A stretch of 64,000 bases of DNA from Anaerolineae bacterium (GTDB lineage Bacteria > Chloroflexota > Anaerolineae > Aggregatilineales > Aggregatilineaceae), in contig JAHDWP010000008.1 of NCBI GenBank assembly GCA_023382715.1, forward strand, positions 1-64,000, read 5' to 3'. Under the pieces are notes generated by a model. The model ran no database searches and was not told the origin of the DNA. It was given only the letters and a program-made list of their open reading frames with translations. The position numbers and the translations under genes are program-made. Of this stretch, positions 7,820 to 16,651 are shown in pieces; the stretch's first letter is position 1; each line of letters starts with the position of its first letter.

Positions 7820-8575
7820 TCATCCGGGCCAGGCGCTGTCGAAATCTACCATGCCGTGAGTCACGCTATAGACCGCCACCTGCAGGCGGTTGCTCAGTCT
7901 CAGCTTGTGGTAGATGCTGCCCAGATGGTTGCGCACCGTGTTCTCAGAGATGTCGAGCAAGGCGCCGATGCGCCGGTTCGTCATGCCGCGCGCGACCAGG
8001 CCGAGCACCTCGGCCTCGCGCGAGGTCAGGTTAGGGTTCGGCGATGCGTGCAGGCACAAAGTGCAGTTGCTCATGGCCAGTCGCTTCATCAGCACGGCTG
8101 TCGTCGCCGGGGTCATCGCCGCCTCGCCGTGCATCAGCCCGCGCAGGTGCGCAAAGAGCGCCTCTGGGGTGATGTTCTTCTGCAGGTAGCCCTCTGCCCC
8201 GGCCAGCACACACCCCAGAAGCGTGTCCGCGTCGCAGTCGGTGGTCAGCACAGCCAGGCGACTGTCGGGAAGCTGGTTCTTGATCATCCGCACCAGCGTA
8301 GGCCCGTCGCACTCGTTGATCTCGATGTCGAGCAACATTACGTCTGGCTCAAGCGACTTCGCCAGGCGAATCCCCTCCAGGCAGTCTTCTGCCTCGCCGA
8401 TCACCGTCATATCCGGTTGAGAGTCCAGCAAGCGGGCGATTCCACTGCGAAAGAGGATATTGGCGTCAATCAGCAGCACCCGAATTTTATTTGTCGTCTC
8501 GTTCACGCTGTGCGCACCATCCGGATCATCTGATCTGATCGGCCTGGCATCGCCCGGGTTATCCAGGACAACCAT
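7820..8575 (-). CDS. NarL/LuxR-family response regulator
   Basis: A 251-residue two-domain DNA-binding response regulator. The receiver domain spans about 31-150. D37 is an acidic-pocket residue, D83 the likely phospho-acceptor in LLDIEIN, and K in GYLQKNI the conserved lysine. The C-terminal LuxR helix-turn-helix at about 183-232 reads LTSREAEVLGLVARGMTN and continues into ENTVRNHL. No partner kinase is adjacent. It lies directly upstream of the hydrogenase operon on the same strand, so control of that operon is possible but unproved. The first about 28 residues look unstructured; a GTG at 8506 is an alternative start. Confidence 0.85.
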   Translation of the reverse strand: MVVLDNPGDARPIRSDDPDGAHSVNETTNKIRVLLIDANILFRSGIARLLDSQPDMTVIGEAEDCLEGIRLAKSLEPDVMLLDIEINECDGPTLVRMIKNQLPDSRLAVLTTDCDADTLLGCVLAGAEGYLQKNITPEALFAHLRGLMHGEAAMTPATTAVLMKRLAMSNCTLCLHASPNPNLTSREAEVLGLVARGMTNRRIGALLDISENTVRNHLGSIYHKLRLSNRLQVAVYSVTHGMVDFDSAWPG

Positions 8576-8616
8576 ACTACCGATCAGGGCCGTTGTGATT
8601 TTTGTAATTTGTATTC

Positions 8617-8644
8617 AGTATAGAAGTTTCGTGCCGGGGGCGAA
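8617..8644 (-). promoter_or_regulatory. Candidate promoter of the response regulator
   Basis: Minus strand TTCGCC (8639-8644), 16-nt spacer, TATACT (8617-8622), about 42 nt upstream of the regulator start. The -35 match is weak. Confidence 0.35.
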
Positions 8645-8723
8645 CCGGTCACTCGGCACATCGTGGTGCGCCAAATGCCACTTATCGGGGCAGCGCTCAC
8701 CGTCCGGCGCGACTGGCCCAGTC

Positions 8724-8762
8724 AAAAAGAAAGCGCGGGATGGACATCCGCCCATCCCGCGC
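8724..8762 (-). terminator. Intrinsic terminator after the TIM-barrel protein gene
   Basis: An 11-bp perfect stem (8733-8743 with 8752-8762) is followed on the minus strand by TTTCTTTTT. It ends the PgpH-YbeY-TIM-barrel transcription unit. Confidence 0.85.
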
Positions 8763-8790
8763 GCAGCGCCACACATTGCCTGCGTCCGCC

Positions 8791-9837
8791 TCATTTCTTC
8801 TTGCCGAGCCAGTGCTCCGCGTACAACTGCCATTCCAGCGAGTCGGTCGTCTTGTACTCGTACAGGCCAGTGCCCGTGACCAGCTTCGCCCCTTCGCCGG
8901 CCCGCTTAATCCCGTCGCGAGTGCCGCGCGCCGCCGCGCGCACATCCTCCACCGCCGGGTCGTGCTCCGGCGCAGCGTCATACGTGGGCAGGGCGACAAT
9001 CAGGTCTGGCGGGCGTTCCAGACCAGCTAACGCCTCCACGTAGCTTTCCACCTGGTAAGCCACCCATCTCTCGTACTCCGCCGCATCCTTCAGTCCGCTG
9101 GCGTGCACCATGATCACCGCTTCGTCCACGTTGAGCAGACCCACCTGCTGCTTGTAATCCACGTCCCAGGTCAGCTCCGGCGCGCCCGCCGGACTCGCCG
9201 GCACATCGGGGTCTGTCGGGACGCGGTCGGGCGGGACTGTCACCGACAGCAGCGCCTTTCCACCCAGCGCATCGCCTAATGCGCGCAATAGTGTGATATA
9301 CGATCCGCTCTGGCTCACCACGCCGAAACCGTTGAGCTGTACGCCATCGTATCCCCATTCGCGCACGCCCGTGCGCGCCAGCTCTACCACCTGCTCGCGC
9401 TGATCCGCGTTGGCGATCTGCTCGGCGGTCATGCGCAGCCAGAGCAGAATCTCGATCTTGGGATATGCCTGGCGCAGCGCCTGGGCGAACTGCGCGGCAT
9501 ACTCCCCATACAGCAGCGACCCGTCGGACAACCAGGCCGCCGCTTCGACGTACACCCGGTCAATGTTATGCGCGGCCAGACGCTCGCTCAGGCCCTGCAC
9601 AGCGTCCGGGCTGAACGGCTCGCTCGTCCACTTGAACTCCAGCCATGTCCGGTTATGAGTGGGCTTGCTGCTGTCCTCAAGGGCGGGCATCACCACCTGC
9701 GAGATCAGCAGAATGAGCAGAATCACCCCCAGGACCGCCGCGCCCACCCATAGCGCGGGGCCAGACCAGGGAGACGAAGGGTCCACGCGCACATGCCCAC
9801 GACTTGAGCGCAACCTGGATCGCCGATAGTAACGCAC
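8791..9837 (-). CDS. Membrane-anchored TIM-barrel protein, degenerate GH18-like
   Basis: 348 residues, GTG start with AAGGGG upstream. A basic N-terminus is followed by one membrane segment at about 31-51, then a domain outside the membrane. The middle resembles glycoside hydrolase 18-type TIM barrels: LWLRM, GYDGVQLNGFG, SVTVPPD and AVIMVHASGL. GH18 catalysis needs a DxxDxDxE-type motif; at that place the protein has DGVQLNGF, so the catalytic Asp and Glu are absent. It may bind rather than cleave a glycan, or belong to a different barrel family. It lies 27 nt after ybeY and probably shares its transcript. Confidence 0.6.
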   Translation of the reverse strand: MRYYRRSRLRSSRGHVRVDPSSPWSGPALWVGAAVLGVILLILLISQVVMPALEDSSKPTHNRTWLEFKWTSEPFSPDAVQGLSERLAAHNIDRVYVEAAAWLSDGSLLYGEYAAQFAQALRQAYPKIEILLWLRMTAEQIANADQREQVVELARTGVREWGYDGVQLNGFGVVSQSGSYITLLRALGDALGGKALLSVTVPPDRVPTDPDVPASPAGAPELTWDVDYKQQVGLLNVDEAVIMVHASGLKDAAEYERWVAYQVESYVEALAGLERPPDLIVALPTYDAAPEHDPAVEDVRAAARGTRDGIKRAGEGAKLVTGTGLYEYKTTDSLEWQLYAEHWLGKKK

Positions 9838-9864
9838 AGCCCGTTCCCCTTTCTGTCAGCCCCG

Positions 9865-10386
9865 CTACAACGGCTCGCCGTGCCCAGAGTCCGGCGCGAT
9901 GTCCGTCGGAAACTCGAACTCAGGCACACGGATATTGATATCCAGCGCCAGCAGCGCTTCGGCCTGGACCGCCCACATGGCGGCTTGCCGCGCAGGCGTA
10001 TCGTGATCGTAGCCCAACAGATGCAGCGCCCCATGAACCACAGCCAGCGCCAGCTCGTCGCTCACCGAGTGGCCTTCGCGTTCCGCCTGCCGCTGAATGG
10101 TCGGCAACCCCAGAATCAGGTCGCCCAGATAAGGCGGCTCGTCATCAGGCAGTTCACCGGCCTCCCCTGCGGGGAATGATAAGACGTCCGTCGGCGCATC
10201 AACCTGGCGGTACTGGCGGTTTAGCTGACGCACCGTCTCATCATCCGCGATCACGATGCTCAGCCCTGCTTCCGGCGAAACGCTGTGGCGATCCAGCACC
10301 CACGCCGCCGCCTGCTTCAGCCGCCGCACAGGGAGTCCTGCTACTGGCGCAACCTGCCACACCAGGCTAATCGCCCGTCTCGCCAT
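9865..10386 (-). CDS. ybeY: Endoribonuclease YbeY
   Basis: 173 residues. A metal-dependent RNase involved in 16S rRNA 3' processing and ribosome quality control. The zinc motif HGALHLLGYDHD is complete and matches HGxLHLxGYDH. Upstream it has the typical TDVLSFP. The ATG at 10386 follows GGAGG and lies 20 nt inside the end of pgpH, so the two are coupled. The pgpH-ybeY order is common in bacteria. The frame is open farther upstream, but that part overlaps pgpH and is not coding for YbeY. Confidence 0.93.
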   Translation of the reverse strand: MARRAISLVWQVAPVAGLPVRRLKQAAAWVLDRHSVSPEAGLSIVIADDETVRQLNRQYRQVDAPTDVLSFPAGEAGELPDDEPPYLGDLILGLPTIQRQAEREGHSVSDELALAVVHGALHLLGYDHDTPARQAAMWAVQAEALLALDINIRVPEFEFPTDIAPDSGHGEPL

Positions 10387-12718
10387 TGCCTCCGTCCTTC
10401 GTTGCGCCCTTCCGGGCTGCCGTTGTGCTGGCCTTTCTGGGCGGCGGAGCCGAGTTGCCCGATGCCGGACGCCTCCGTCCTTCGTCTTTTGCCTCTCGTT
10501 TATCGCGCGCGTCCTGGCCTGCGCCAGGGGCCGGCGCATCGCCACTCGCGGGCGCGGCTGGTTCTGGGGTCGCCGCTGGCGCTGCCACCTCTGCTGGCAG
10601 CGCCTTCTGCGACGGCGTGCCCGGATAGGCAATGCGTGGATGGAACACGCCTTGCAGCGCCGTCAGAAATGTCTCGCGCAGCGCATGAAGATCGTTGAGT
10701 GTCAGCTCGCTCTCGTCTAGCTGGCCGCACTCAAGGCGCTCGTCGAAGATGTAGTTGACCGCCTCCTCGATGTCCTCCTTGGACTGCGGGCGCCGCGCGC
10801 GCACGCTGCTCTCGCACCCGTCGGCCAGCATGAGAATCGCCGCCTCGCGCGTCTGCGGGCGCGGCCCTGGATAGGTGAAATCGCGGGCGTCAACCGCATC
10901 CGCGTCGCCAGCCCGCTCTTGCGCCTTGCGATAGAAGTAAAGCGTCTGCGTCGTGCCATGATGCTCGGTGATGAATTCGCGCAGGCGGGATGGCAGACGA
11001 TACTGGCGGCCCAGGCGCAGCCCTTCGCTGACATGGCCGATGATGATCCGGGCGCTTTGCAGTGGATCGTCGAGCGCGTCGTGCGGATTCACGCCGTCAA
11101 CCTGGTTCTCCACGAAGAAATGCGGGTTGAGAATCTTGCCCACATCGTGGTACATCGCCGCCACGCGCACCAGCGGCGCGTTGGCGTTCACGCGCTGCGC
11201 GCCCAGCTCGGCCAGATTCGCCACTTGCAGGCTGTGCTGGTAGGTGCCCGGCGCTTCGCGCAGCAGACGCTGCAACAGCGGGTGATTGGGTTGCATCAGC
11301 TCAACGAGCTTCAGGCTGGTCGGGATGTTCAGGGTGTTGCTGGTCACATAGAGCGCGGCCAGCCCCACCGCCGCCGACAGCAGCCCATTGACGAAAGAGC
11401 CGACCATCTGCGAGAGCACAGTAACCGGATCGGGCGCGCCCTCCCCACGCAGGGCGAAGAGCAGCGCCGTGCCGATGCCGCAGGCAGCCACTGCCAGGCC
11501 AGCCATGAAGTAGGCGTTGAGCCGCTCGGTACGATCCAGGCTCAGCACGCCCACCGTCCCCGCCAGCCCGATCAGGACAGTGAATTCCAGCGATCCGCCC
11601 GTCACCAGGCCGGCCATCGCCGCGAAAAAGACGCTGATCACAATGGCGAACTGGTGCCCGACCAGCGTCGCCACCAGCAAAGAGAGCGCCGAGGCCGGGA
11701 AGAAGTAGAGCAGAACCCGATCCTCTCCATTCATAATGCTGACGCTGCCCAGGAAAAGCAGGAAGGCCACCCCCAGCACGACTATCAGCGACGGGTTGAA
11801 GAAGACCTTCAGGTAGAACTTCCACAGGTACACGCCCAGGACAACAGCAACCAGCGTCGTCAGCAGCAGCGCCCCCGCGAATCGCTCGATACGGCGGCGG
11901 GTTGGCTGCAAGAGGCCGAACTGTTCCAGCGCCTCGATATGGGCCGCGGTTGCCAGCTCGCCGGCCCGGATGATCATCTGTCCCTGGGCGAACGAGCGCA
12001 CCTCCACCGGCACGCTCTCGGCGACCTGAAGCTGCGCCTGGCGAGTGAGTTCCTCATTGAAATAGGTATTCACCCGCATCAGGTCAGCCACGATGCCGGT
12101 GATGATCTGGACTTCAGCCTCGCTGTAACTGGCGCTGATCAGGTTGGGTAGATCGCCGCGCTTGGCCTGGATGTTGTCATCGCGCACCTCGCCGCTCAGC
12201 ACCCGCTCCAGCAGGCGCATCACCTGTGCGTCAATGTCGCGCCAGCGGTCGTTGTCCTCAATAGACAGCAGCACGCTGATCGCGGGCGCCGGCAGGTCCA
12301 GGTCGGTGATAGCGTCAATGTCCGCCTCGGCCTGGGCGGGGGTGGCGAAATCGTCATAGCGCACGTTCTCGATGAAGTCCAGAATCTGGCGCGCGCGCTG
12401 TAGTTGCTCGCTCTTAACCGAAGCATCGGGCGGATCGTAAATGGGGCGGACGGCGGCGACTTCCGCGTCGCGCTTGGCCTGCAAAAGCACTTCGCTGTCA
12501 TACTTCAGGCTGCGCGGAGCCAGAACGTCATACGGCGACACGTCGCCGGCTTCCAGCGCCACCCCCGCGCCAGAAGGGAACAGCGCGTCCGAGGCCATGA
12601 TCACCGAGCCGCTCAGGACGAAGGCTGCCAGCAGCAGCATATAGACACTCTTTCGCAGCGTCCCGTGCAGCCCCTCCTGCTCGCTGACAGCGTTGGCGTC
12701 GTGGTTCGCGGCTTGCAT
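10367..12718 (-). CDS. PgpH-family HD phosphohydrolase (c-di-AMP phosphodiesterase)
   Basis: 783 residues. Order of parts: one N-terminal membrane helix (about 25-45), a large extracytoplasmic 7TMR-HDED domain to about 290, seven membrane helices to about 480, then a cytoplasmic HD domain with AAMYHDVGKI, HVSEG and EHHGT, all intact. PgpH homologues in Firmicutes hydrolyse c-di-AMP to pApA. The C-terminal about 80 residues are a low-complexity Ala/Pro/Lys tail that overlaps ybeY. No c-di-AMP cyclase gene lies in the window. Substrate is inferred from the family. Confidence 0.88.
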   Translation of the reverse strand: MQAANHDANAVSEQEGLHGTLRKSVYMLLLAAFVLSGSVIMASDALFPSGAGVALEAGDVSPYDVLAPRSLKYDSEVLLQAKRDAEVAAVRPIYDPPDASVKSEQLQRARQILDFIENVRYDDFATPAQAEADIDAITDLDLPAPAISVLLSIEDNDRWRDIDAQVMRLLERVLSGEVRDDNIQAKRGDLPNLISASYSEAEVQIITGIVADLMRVNTYFNEELTRQAQLQVAESVPVEVRSFAQGQMIIRAGELATAAHIEALEQFGLLQPTRRRIERFAGALLLTTLVAVVLGVYLWKFYLKVFFNPSLIVVLGVAFLLFLGSVSIMNGEDRVLLYFFPASALSLLVATLVGHQFAIVISVFFAAMAGLVTGGSLEFTVLIGLAGTVGVLSLDRTERLNAYFMAGLAVAACGIGTALLFALRGEGAPDPVTVLSQMVGSFVNGLLSAAVGLAALYVTSNTLNIPTSLKLVELMQPNHPLLQRLLREAPGTYQHSLQVANLAELGAQRVNANAPLVRVAAMYHDVGKILNPHFFVENQVDGVNPHDALDDPLQSARIIIGHVSEGLRLGRQYRLPSRLREFITEHHGTTQTLYFYRKAQERAGDADAVDARDFTYPGPRPQTREAAILMLADGCESSVRARRPQSKEDIEEAVNYIFDERLECGQLDESELTLNDLHALRETFLTALQGVFHPRIAYPGTPSQKALPAEVAAPAATPEPAAPASGDAPAPGAGQDARDKREAKDEGRRRPASGNSAPPPRKASTTAARKGATKDGGNGETGD

Positions 12719-12738
12719 CGCCCTTCCCCCTCATCCCA

Positions 12739-12760
12739 AGCGGGCGCTGTAGCGCCCGCT
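12739..12760. repeat. 10-bp palindromic hairpin between yqeY and pgpH
   Basis: AGCGGGCGCT (12739-12748) and AGCGCCCGCT (12751-12760) form a near-continuous palindrome. There is no T-run on the minus strand, so termination of yqeY there is uncertain. Confidence 0.5.
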
Positions 12761-12826
12761 CAATAGATGGGAAGTATCGCTCGGCGCGGTCGCAGAGGAT
12801 AGCCCTGCGCTCGGATGGAGTGCCAC

Positions 12827-13270
12827 CTAGCTGAGCAGTTCGCGCACAATGGCGTTCACCAGCTTGCCGTCAGCCTGCCCCTTGACGCGGGCCATCACCA
12901 CCTTCATGACCTGCCCCATGTCTTTCAGTGTGGTGACTCCCACTTCGGCGATGGCCTCGCGCACAATCGGCTCAAGCTCGGCGCGGTCAAGCTGGCGCGG
13001 CAGGTAGGTTTCGATGAGGTCCAGCTCATACTGCTCCTGGGCGGCCAGCTCGACTCGCCCCGCGCCAGACATCTCGACAATCGCCTCACGGCGCTTCTTG
13101 GCTTCGCCCATCAGGATGCCGAGCGCATCCTCCTCGGACAGCTCAACGCGCCGGTCAACCTCCACCTGCTTAAAGGCCGCCATCAGCAGACGCAGCGTTT
13201 CCCGCCGCCGGGCATCGCCCGCCCGCATTGCGTCCTTCAAATCCGCCTGAATCTGCTCTTTGGGATGCAT
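12827..13270 (-). CDS. GatB/YqeY-domain protein
   Basis: 147 residues. The whole length is a YqeY domain: it resembles the tRNA-binding tail of the amidotransferase subunit GatB but stands alone. Typical segments are MHPKEQIQADLKDAMRAGD, RRETLRLLMAAFK and TTLKDMGQVMKVVM. Its precise biochemical role is not established. A good GAGGGGG site precedes the ATG at 13270. It lies 66 nt downstream of the HIT gene with its own candidate promoter in between. Confidence 0.88.
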   Translation of the reverse strand: MHPKEQIQADLKDAMRAGDARRRETLRLLMAAFKQVEVDRRVELSEEDALGILMGEAKKRREAIVEMSGAGRVELAAQEQYELDLIETYLPRQLDRAELEPIVREAIAEVGVTTLKDMGQVMKVVMARVKGQADGKLVNAIVRELLS

Positions 13271-13306
13271 GGTGCCCCCTCACTTTGTGTGTGCGCACCG
13301 CCACGC

Positions 13307-13335
13307 ATTATAGCCACTGCGCCCCCATCCTGCCA
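13307..13335 (-). promoter_or_regulatory. Candidate promoter of yqeY
   Basis: Minus strand TGGCAG (13330-13335), 17-nt spacer, TATAAT (13307-13312), about 37 nt before the yqeY start. The -10 is perfect, the -35 weak. Confidence 0.5.
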
Positions 13336-13336
13336 G

Positions 13337-13678
13337 TTAGCCGGGTGGCCAACCCATCCGTCGGCCCCCCAGCAAATGCAAGTGCAAGTGATAGACCGAC
13401 TGCCCGCCGGCGCGCCCCTGGTTGGTCACCAGCCGGTATCCGGCCTCGGCGATCCCCTCCTGCCCGGCGACCTGCGCTGCCACCGCGATCAGGTGCCCGA
13501 TCAGCGACGCGTTGTCGCCGTCCACGTGCAGCGGCCCGCTGATGTGCTCGCGCGGGATAATCAGAATATGCACGGGCGCTTGCGGCTTGATGTCGCGAAA
13601 GGCAACCGCCTGCTCATCCTCATACACGATGTCCGCCGGTTGCCGCCCTGCCACAATTTCGCAGAATATGCACGTCAT
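13337..13678 (-). CDS. HIT-family nucleotide hydrolase
   Basis: 113 residues. Histidine-triad hydrolase of HINT type acting on nucleoside phosphoramidates or dinucleoside polyphosphates. N-terminal CIFCEIVAGRQPA, central HILIIPREHI and the active-site triad HLHLHLLGGR are all present. The start at 13678 overlaps the mtaB stop by 4 nt (ATGA); the frame upstream of it lies inside mtaB. The length is normal for the family. Confidence 0.92.
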   Translation of the reverse strand: MTCIFCEIVAGRQPADIVYEDEQAVAFRDIKPQAPVHILIIPREHISGPLHVDGDNASLIGHLIAVAAQVAGQEGIAEAGYRLVTNQGRAGGQSVYHLHLHLLGGRRMGWPPG

Positions 13679-15000
13679 CGGCTCACCCCACCTTTCGCTT
13701 CTCCCACGCACACGCCCGCCTGCCGCTCGCCCACCAACGCCTGATCGCCCAGGCGCACCAGCCGGACGGGGACGATCTGGTTCGTCAGCACGTCGGGCGC
13801 GTCCAGCGTCACACGCAGGTAGTTGTCGGTCAGCCCTGTGTTACAAAAGCCCTCCGGCGACGCCCCCGCCACCTGCTCCCACAGCACAGGCATCACCTGC
13901 CCGACGAAGCGCGCGTAGAAGCGCCGCCCGCCCTCGTCGGAGAGCGCCAGCATCCGCGCGCTGCGCTCGCGCTTCGTCTCGTCGGGCACCTGCCCGGCCA
14001 TGCGCGCCGCTGCCGTGCCGGGCCGCGCCGAATAGCGGAAGACATGCAGCTTCATGAAGTCCATCTCGCGCGCGAAAGCATAGCTGGTCTCGAATTCGTC
14101 GTCCGTCTCGCCGGGGAAGCCCACGATGAGGTCGGTGCTGATCGCCAGGTCAGGAATGCCGGCGCGCGCCTCGGCCACCAGCTCGCGGAAGGCGGCCTGC
14201 GTCGTGCGACGGGCCATGCGCCGCAGCGTGGCATCGCAGCCGCTTTGCAGCGGCAGGTGCAGGTGCCGGCACAGGCGCGAGTCTTCCCACAGCCGGAAGA
14301 AGCCCGGCGGAATGTCCCACGGCTCCAGCGAAGACAGGCGCAGGCGCGCGACAGGCGTCCGGCTCAGCAGCGCCTCGACCAGCGTTCGCAGCCCGGCGCG
14401 GTCGCCCCAATCGTGCCCGTAGGACCCCAGGTGAACGCCGGTCAATACCGCTTCGTGGTAGCCAGCCGCGGCCAGGTGCGTCACTTCCGCCACAACATCG
14501 TCCAGAGGACGGCTGCGCGCCGGGCCACGCGCAATGGTCGTCACGCAGAACGTGCAGCGGTTATCGCACCCATCCTGCACCTTGACAAATGCCCGCGTGC
14601 GCCCCAGCGCCCCTGGCCGGAATTCGCGGGTCAGCGGCTCGCGGTCGAACGGCTCGATCTCTTCGGGCAGCCCCAGCACGAGCGGCACCAGGCGCTCTTT
14701 GTCCAGATTATCCACCACGCGCTGAACGCCGGGCAGCGCCCGCACCGCGTCCGGCGACAGGTGCGCGTAGCAGCCGGTCGCCACGACCGGCGCGCCGGCG
14801 CTGGCCCGGTTCAGCCGGCGGATGATCGTGCGGCTGGTGCGCGCCGCCTCGCGCGTCACCGCGCACGTATTGACCACGCACAGGTCGGCGTCCTCTGCCG
14901 TCTCCGCCAGGGTGTGCCCGGCGCGCTCGAACTGCCTGCCCAGCGTCTCGATCTCGCTCTGGTTCAGCCGGCAGCCAGTGGACTCCAGATAAACGCGCAT
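13675..15000 (-). CDS. mtaB: tRNA t6A37 methylthiotransferase MtaB
   Basis: 441 residues. A radical-SAM enzyme that adds a methylthio group to t6A37 of tRNAs reading ANN codons. Order: N-terminal UPF0004 domain with STGCRLNQSE, NTCAV and TGCYA cysteines; radical-SAM motif CDNRCTFC at about 149-156; C-terminal TRAM domain ending near VPVRLVRLG. The ATG at 15000 has GGAG 6 nt upstream; a GTG one codon earlier is less well spaced. It is 7 nt downstream of the membrane/ConA gene and coupled to the HIT gene. Confidence 0.9.
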   Translation of the reverse strand: MRVYLESTGCRLNQSEIETLGRQFERAGHTLAETAEDADLCVVNTCAVTREAARTSRTIIRRLNRASAGAPVVATGCYAHLSPDAVRALPGVQRVVDNLDKERLVPLVLGLPEEIEPFDREPLTREFRPGALGRTRAFVKVQDGCDNRCTFCVTTIARGPARSRPLDDVVAEVTHLAAAGYHEAVLTGVHLGSYGHDWGDRAGLRTLVEALLSRTPVARLRLSSLEPWDIPPGFFRLWEDSRLCRHLHLPLQSGCDATLRRMARRTTQAAFRELVAEARAGIPDLAISTDLIVGFPGETDDEFETSYAFAREMDFMKLHVFRYSARPGTAAARMAGQVPDETKRERSARMLALSDEGGRRFYARFVGQVMPVLWEQVAGASPEGFCNTGLTDNYLRVTLDAPDVLTNQIVPVRLVRLGDQALVGERQAGVCVGEAKGGVSR

Positions 15001-15007
15001 CACTCGC

Positions 15008-16384
15008 TCACTCCGTCGCCGCGCCCGGCCCCACGATGATCAGGTCGTCAAAGGCGACGGTGACCGCGCTGCCGTCAATGGTGCCCGCCGCCAGGGCGAT
15101 GTGCCCCTGGGTGAAAGCTGCATCACGGTACACGTCGGTCAGCGTGCCGCCGTCTACGCACACGCCCGGCCCGATCCACATGCTGTTGAGGTTAGCCCCC
15201 TTCAGGCATAACCACACCGGCTCGCCGTTGACGAAGAAGCGGAATTCGTCACCCCGCCCGATCACGTGCAGCTCGTTAGGCGCAGCGCCAAGACGAATCG
15301 CGTCGGTCATGCCCCAGTCGCTGATCCGCTCCTGCACCCCGCCCCGCACCTTCGCCAGCGAATAATAGCCGTCAGCAGTGACGCAGAAGAGGTAGAAGTT
15401 GCGCTCGTCGCGGTAGCGAAACGCCACACAATACTGGTTCTGGTCCACAGGGCCATCCAGCAGGCGGGCCGTCACGCGCAGATCGAGATCGCCGAATTTG
15501 CGGTCGAGCGCGGACCAGATCACCTGCTCGGCCACGCCGGAGCCATAGCGGATGACCAGCGCGTTATCCGGTTCGCCGCCAGCCGGGCTGCCGCTCGGAG
15601 ACTCCACCTGCACTGAATCCCGCCCCGGATAGAGATCCCACTCGTCGTTGAAGGCATCGAATGAAGTCGCGTACAGCAGCTCGCCCGGAGCCGGGCGCGG
15701 CACTGGAAGCTCGTACAGCCAGTCGGTCACCACCGCCAGCCCCAGCCCCAGCGCTAATGCAGCGACCAGCGCCAGGCCGATCATGGCCCACCCCAGGCGG
15801 CGCACCATCACAATAGCGCCCCGGTCGTACACCTCGAACAAGCGCCGAAAGGCCGGGCGTGTAGTCGCCAGCCAGTACCACGCAGCCAGCAACCCCTGAA
15901 TGATGAGGGCGACTGCCGCCAGGCGCACGCCCAGGCTCAGATTACTCAGCAGTTGGCCGATCACTCCCGATCCGGTCGCCCGATCCGCCTGCCACCAGAC
16001 GGCGCCACCTGCGGGCAGGCTGAGCAGCAGCAGCGTCGCCGCCAGCCGCGCCGCGGCGGGCGCTCCCCGTCGCCGCCCGCCCAGCGCGCCCGCCGCGCGC
16101 AGCGTCAGCGCGCTCGCCAGCGCCAGCAGCACCGCCCCGGCCATCTGCGCCTGAATGCCCCGCTCGTAGATGCTGCCGGGGCGCGCAATGCGCAGGCCGC
16201 GCGTGATCGTCACCCGCTCGAACTCCAGCGCGAACAGATACGCCAGAATCGCCAGCGCGCCCGCCAGCAGCAGGATGCCAACTGCCGCGAAATGGGCGCG
16301 CATCGCCCGCACCGTCCACCCGGCCCAACGCGGTGGACGCTCGGACTCCGACACGCGATGGAACGGCTCAATCTGCTCGATCAA
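15008..16384 (-). CDS. Polytopic membrane protein with C-terminal ConA-like domain
   Basis: 458 residues, TTG start supported by AGAGGA about 10 nt upstream. About five hydrophobic segments lie in the first 225 residues (near 32-54, 80-98, 107-127, 147-172 and 199-220). The C-terminal half starts near ELLYATSFDAFNDEWDLYPG and looks like a concanavalin/laminin-G-type beta sandwich (FRYRDERNFYLFCVTADGYYSL, then FFVNGEPVW and TVAFDDLIIVG), which typically binds carbohydrate. I do not recognise a named family. Role is unknown, perhaps an envelope glycan-binding protein. It is cotranscribed with mtaB (7 nt). Confidence 0.55.
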   Translation of the reverse strand: MIEQIEPFHRVSESERPPRWAGWTVRAMRAHFAAVGILLLAGALAILAYLFALEFERVTITRGLRIARPGSIYERGIQAQMAGAVLLALASALTLRAAGALGGRRRGAPAAARLAATLLLLSLPAGGAVWWQADRATGSGVIGQLLSNLSLGVRLAAVALIIQGLLAAWYWLATTRPAFRRLFEVYDRGAIVMVRRLGWAMIGLALVAALALGLGLAVVTDWLYELPVPRPAPGELLYATSFDAFNDEWDLYPGRDSVQVESPSGSPAGGEPDNALVIRYGSGVAEQVIWSALDRKFGDLDLRVTARLLDGPVDQNQYCVAFRYRDERNFYLFCVTADGYYSLAKVRGGVQERISDWGMTDAIRLGAAPNELHVIGRGDEFRFFVNGEPVWLCLKGANLNSMWIGPGVCVDGGTLTDVYRDAAFTQGHIALAAGTIDGSAVTVAFDDLIIVGPGAATE

Positions 16385-16541
16385 GGTCTCGGTTCCTCTG
16401 CGGAAGCTGGCGCAGTTACCGCGATGTCGCCGAATGGCCCATCCGCGTAGCCGCGCCCCGCCTTCGCAACAACGTCAAACATATCGCCGGCCAGTCCTCG
16501 CTCCGGCGATGCTGCCCCATCCGAAATCCTATGCGCGCCGG

Positions 16542-16550
16542 ATTGTAGCA
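16542..16550 (-). promoter_or_regulatory. Extended -10 promoter candidate
   Basis: Minus strand TGC followed by TACAAT (16542-16547) forms an extended -10. It would drive the membrane/ConA protein and mtaB-HIT, with a leader of about 150 nt. No good -35 is seen. Confidence 0.4.
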
Positions 16551-16651
16551 TAGAGCGGGCGGCTGTCGAGGGCCGCCCAGAGCAATCACATCAAAAGGCG
16601 CTGGGGCTGCGCGCGCTGACCTCACCCTGCCCGGCGCTCAAGCCTGGCCCG

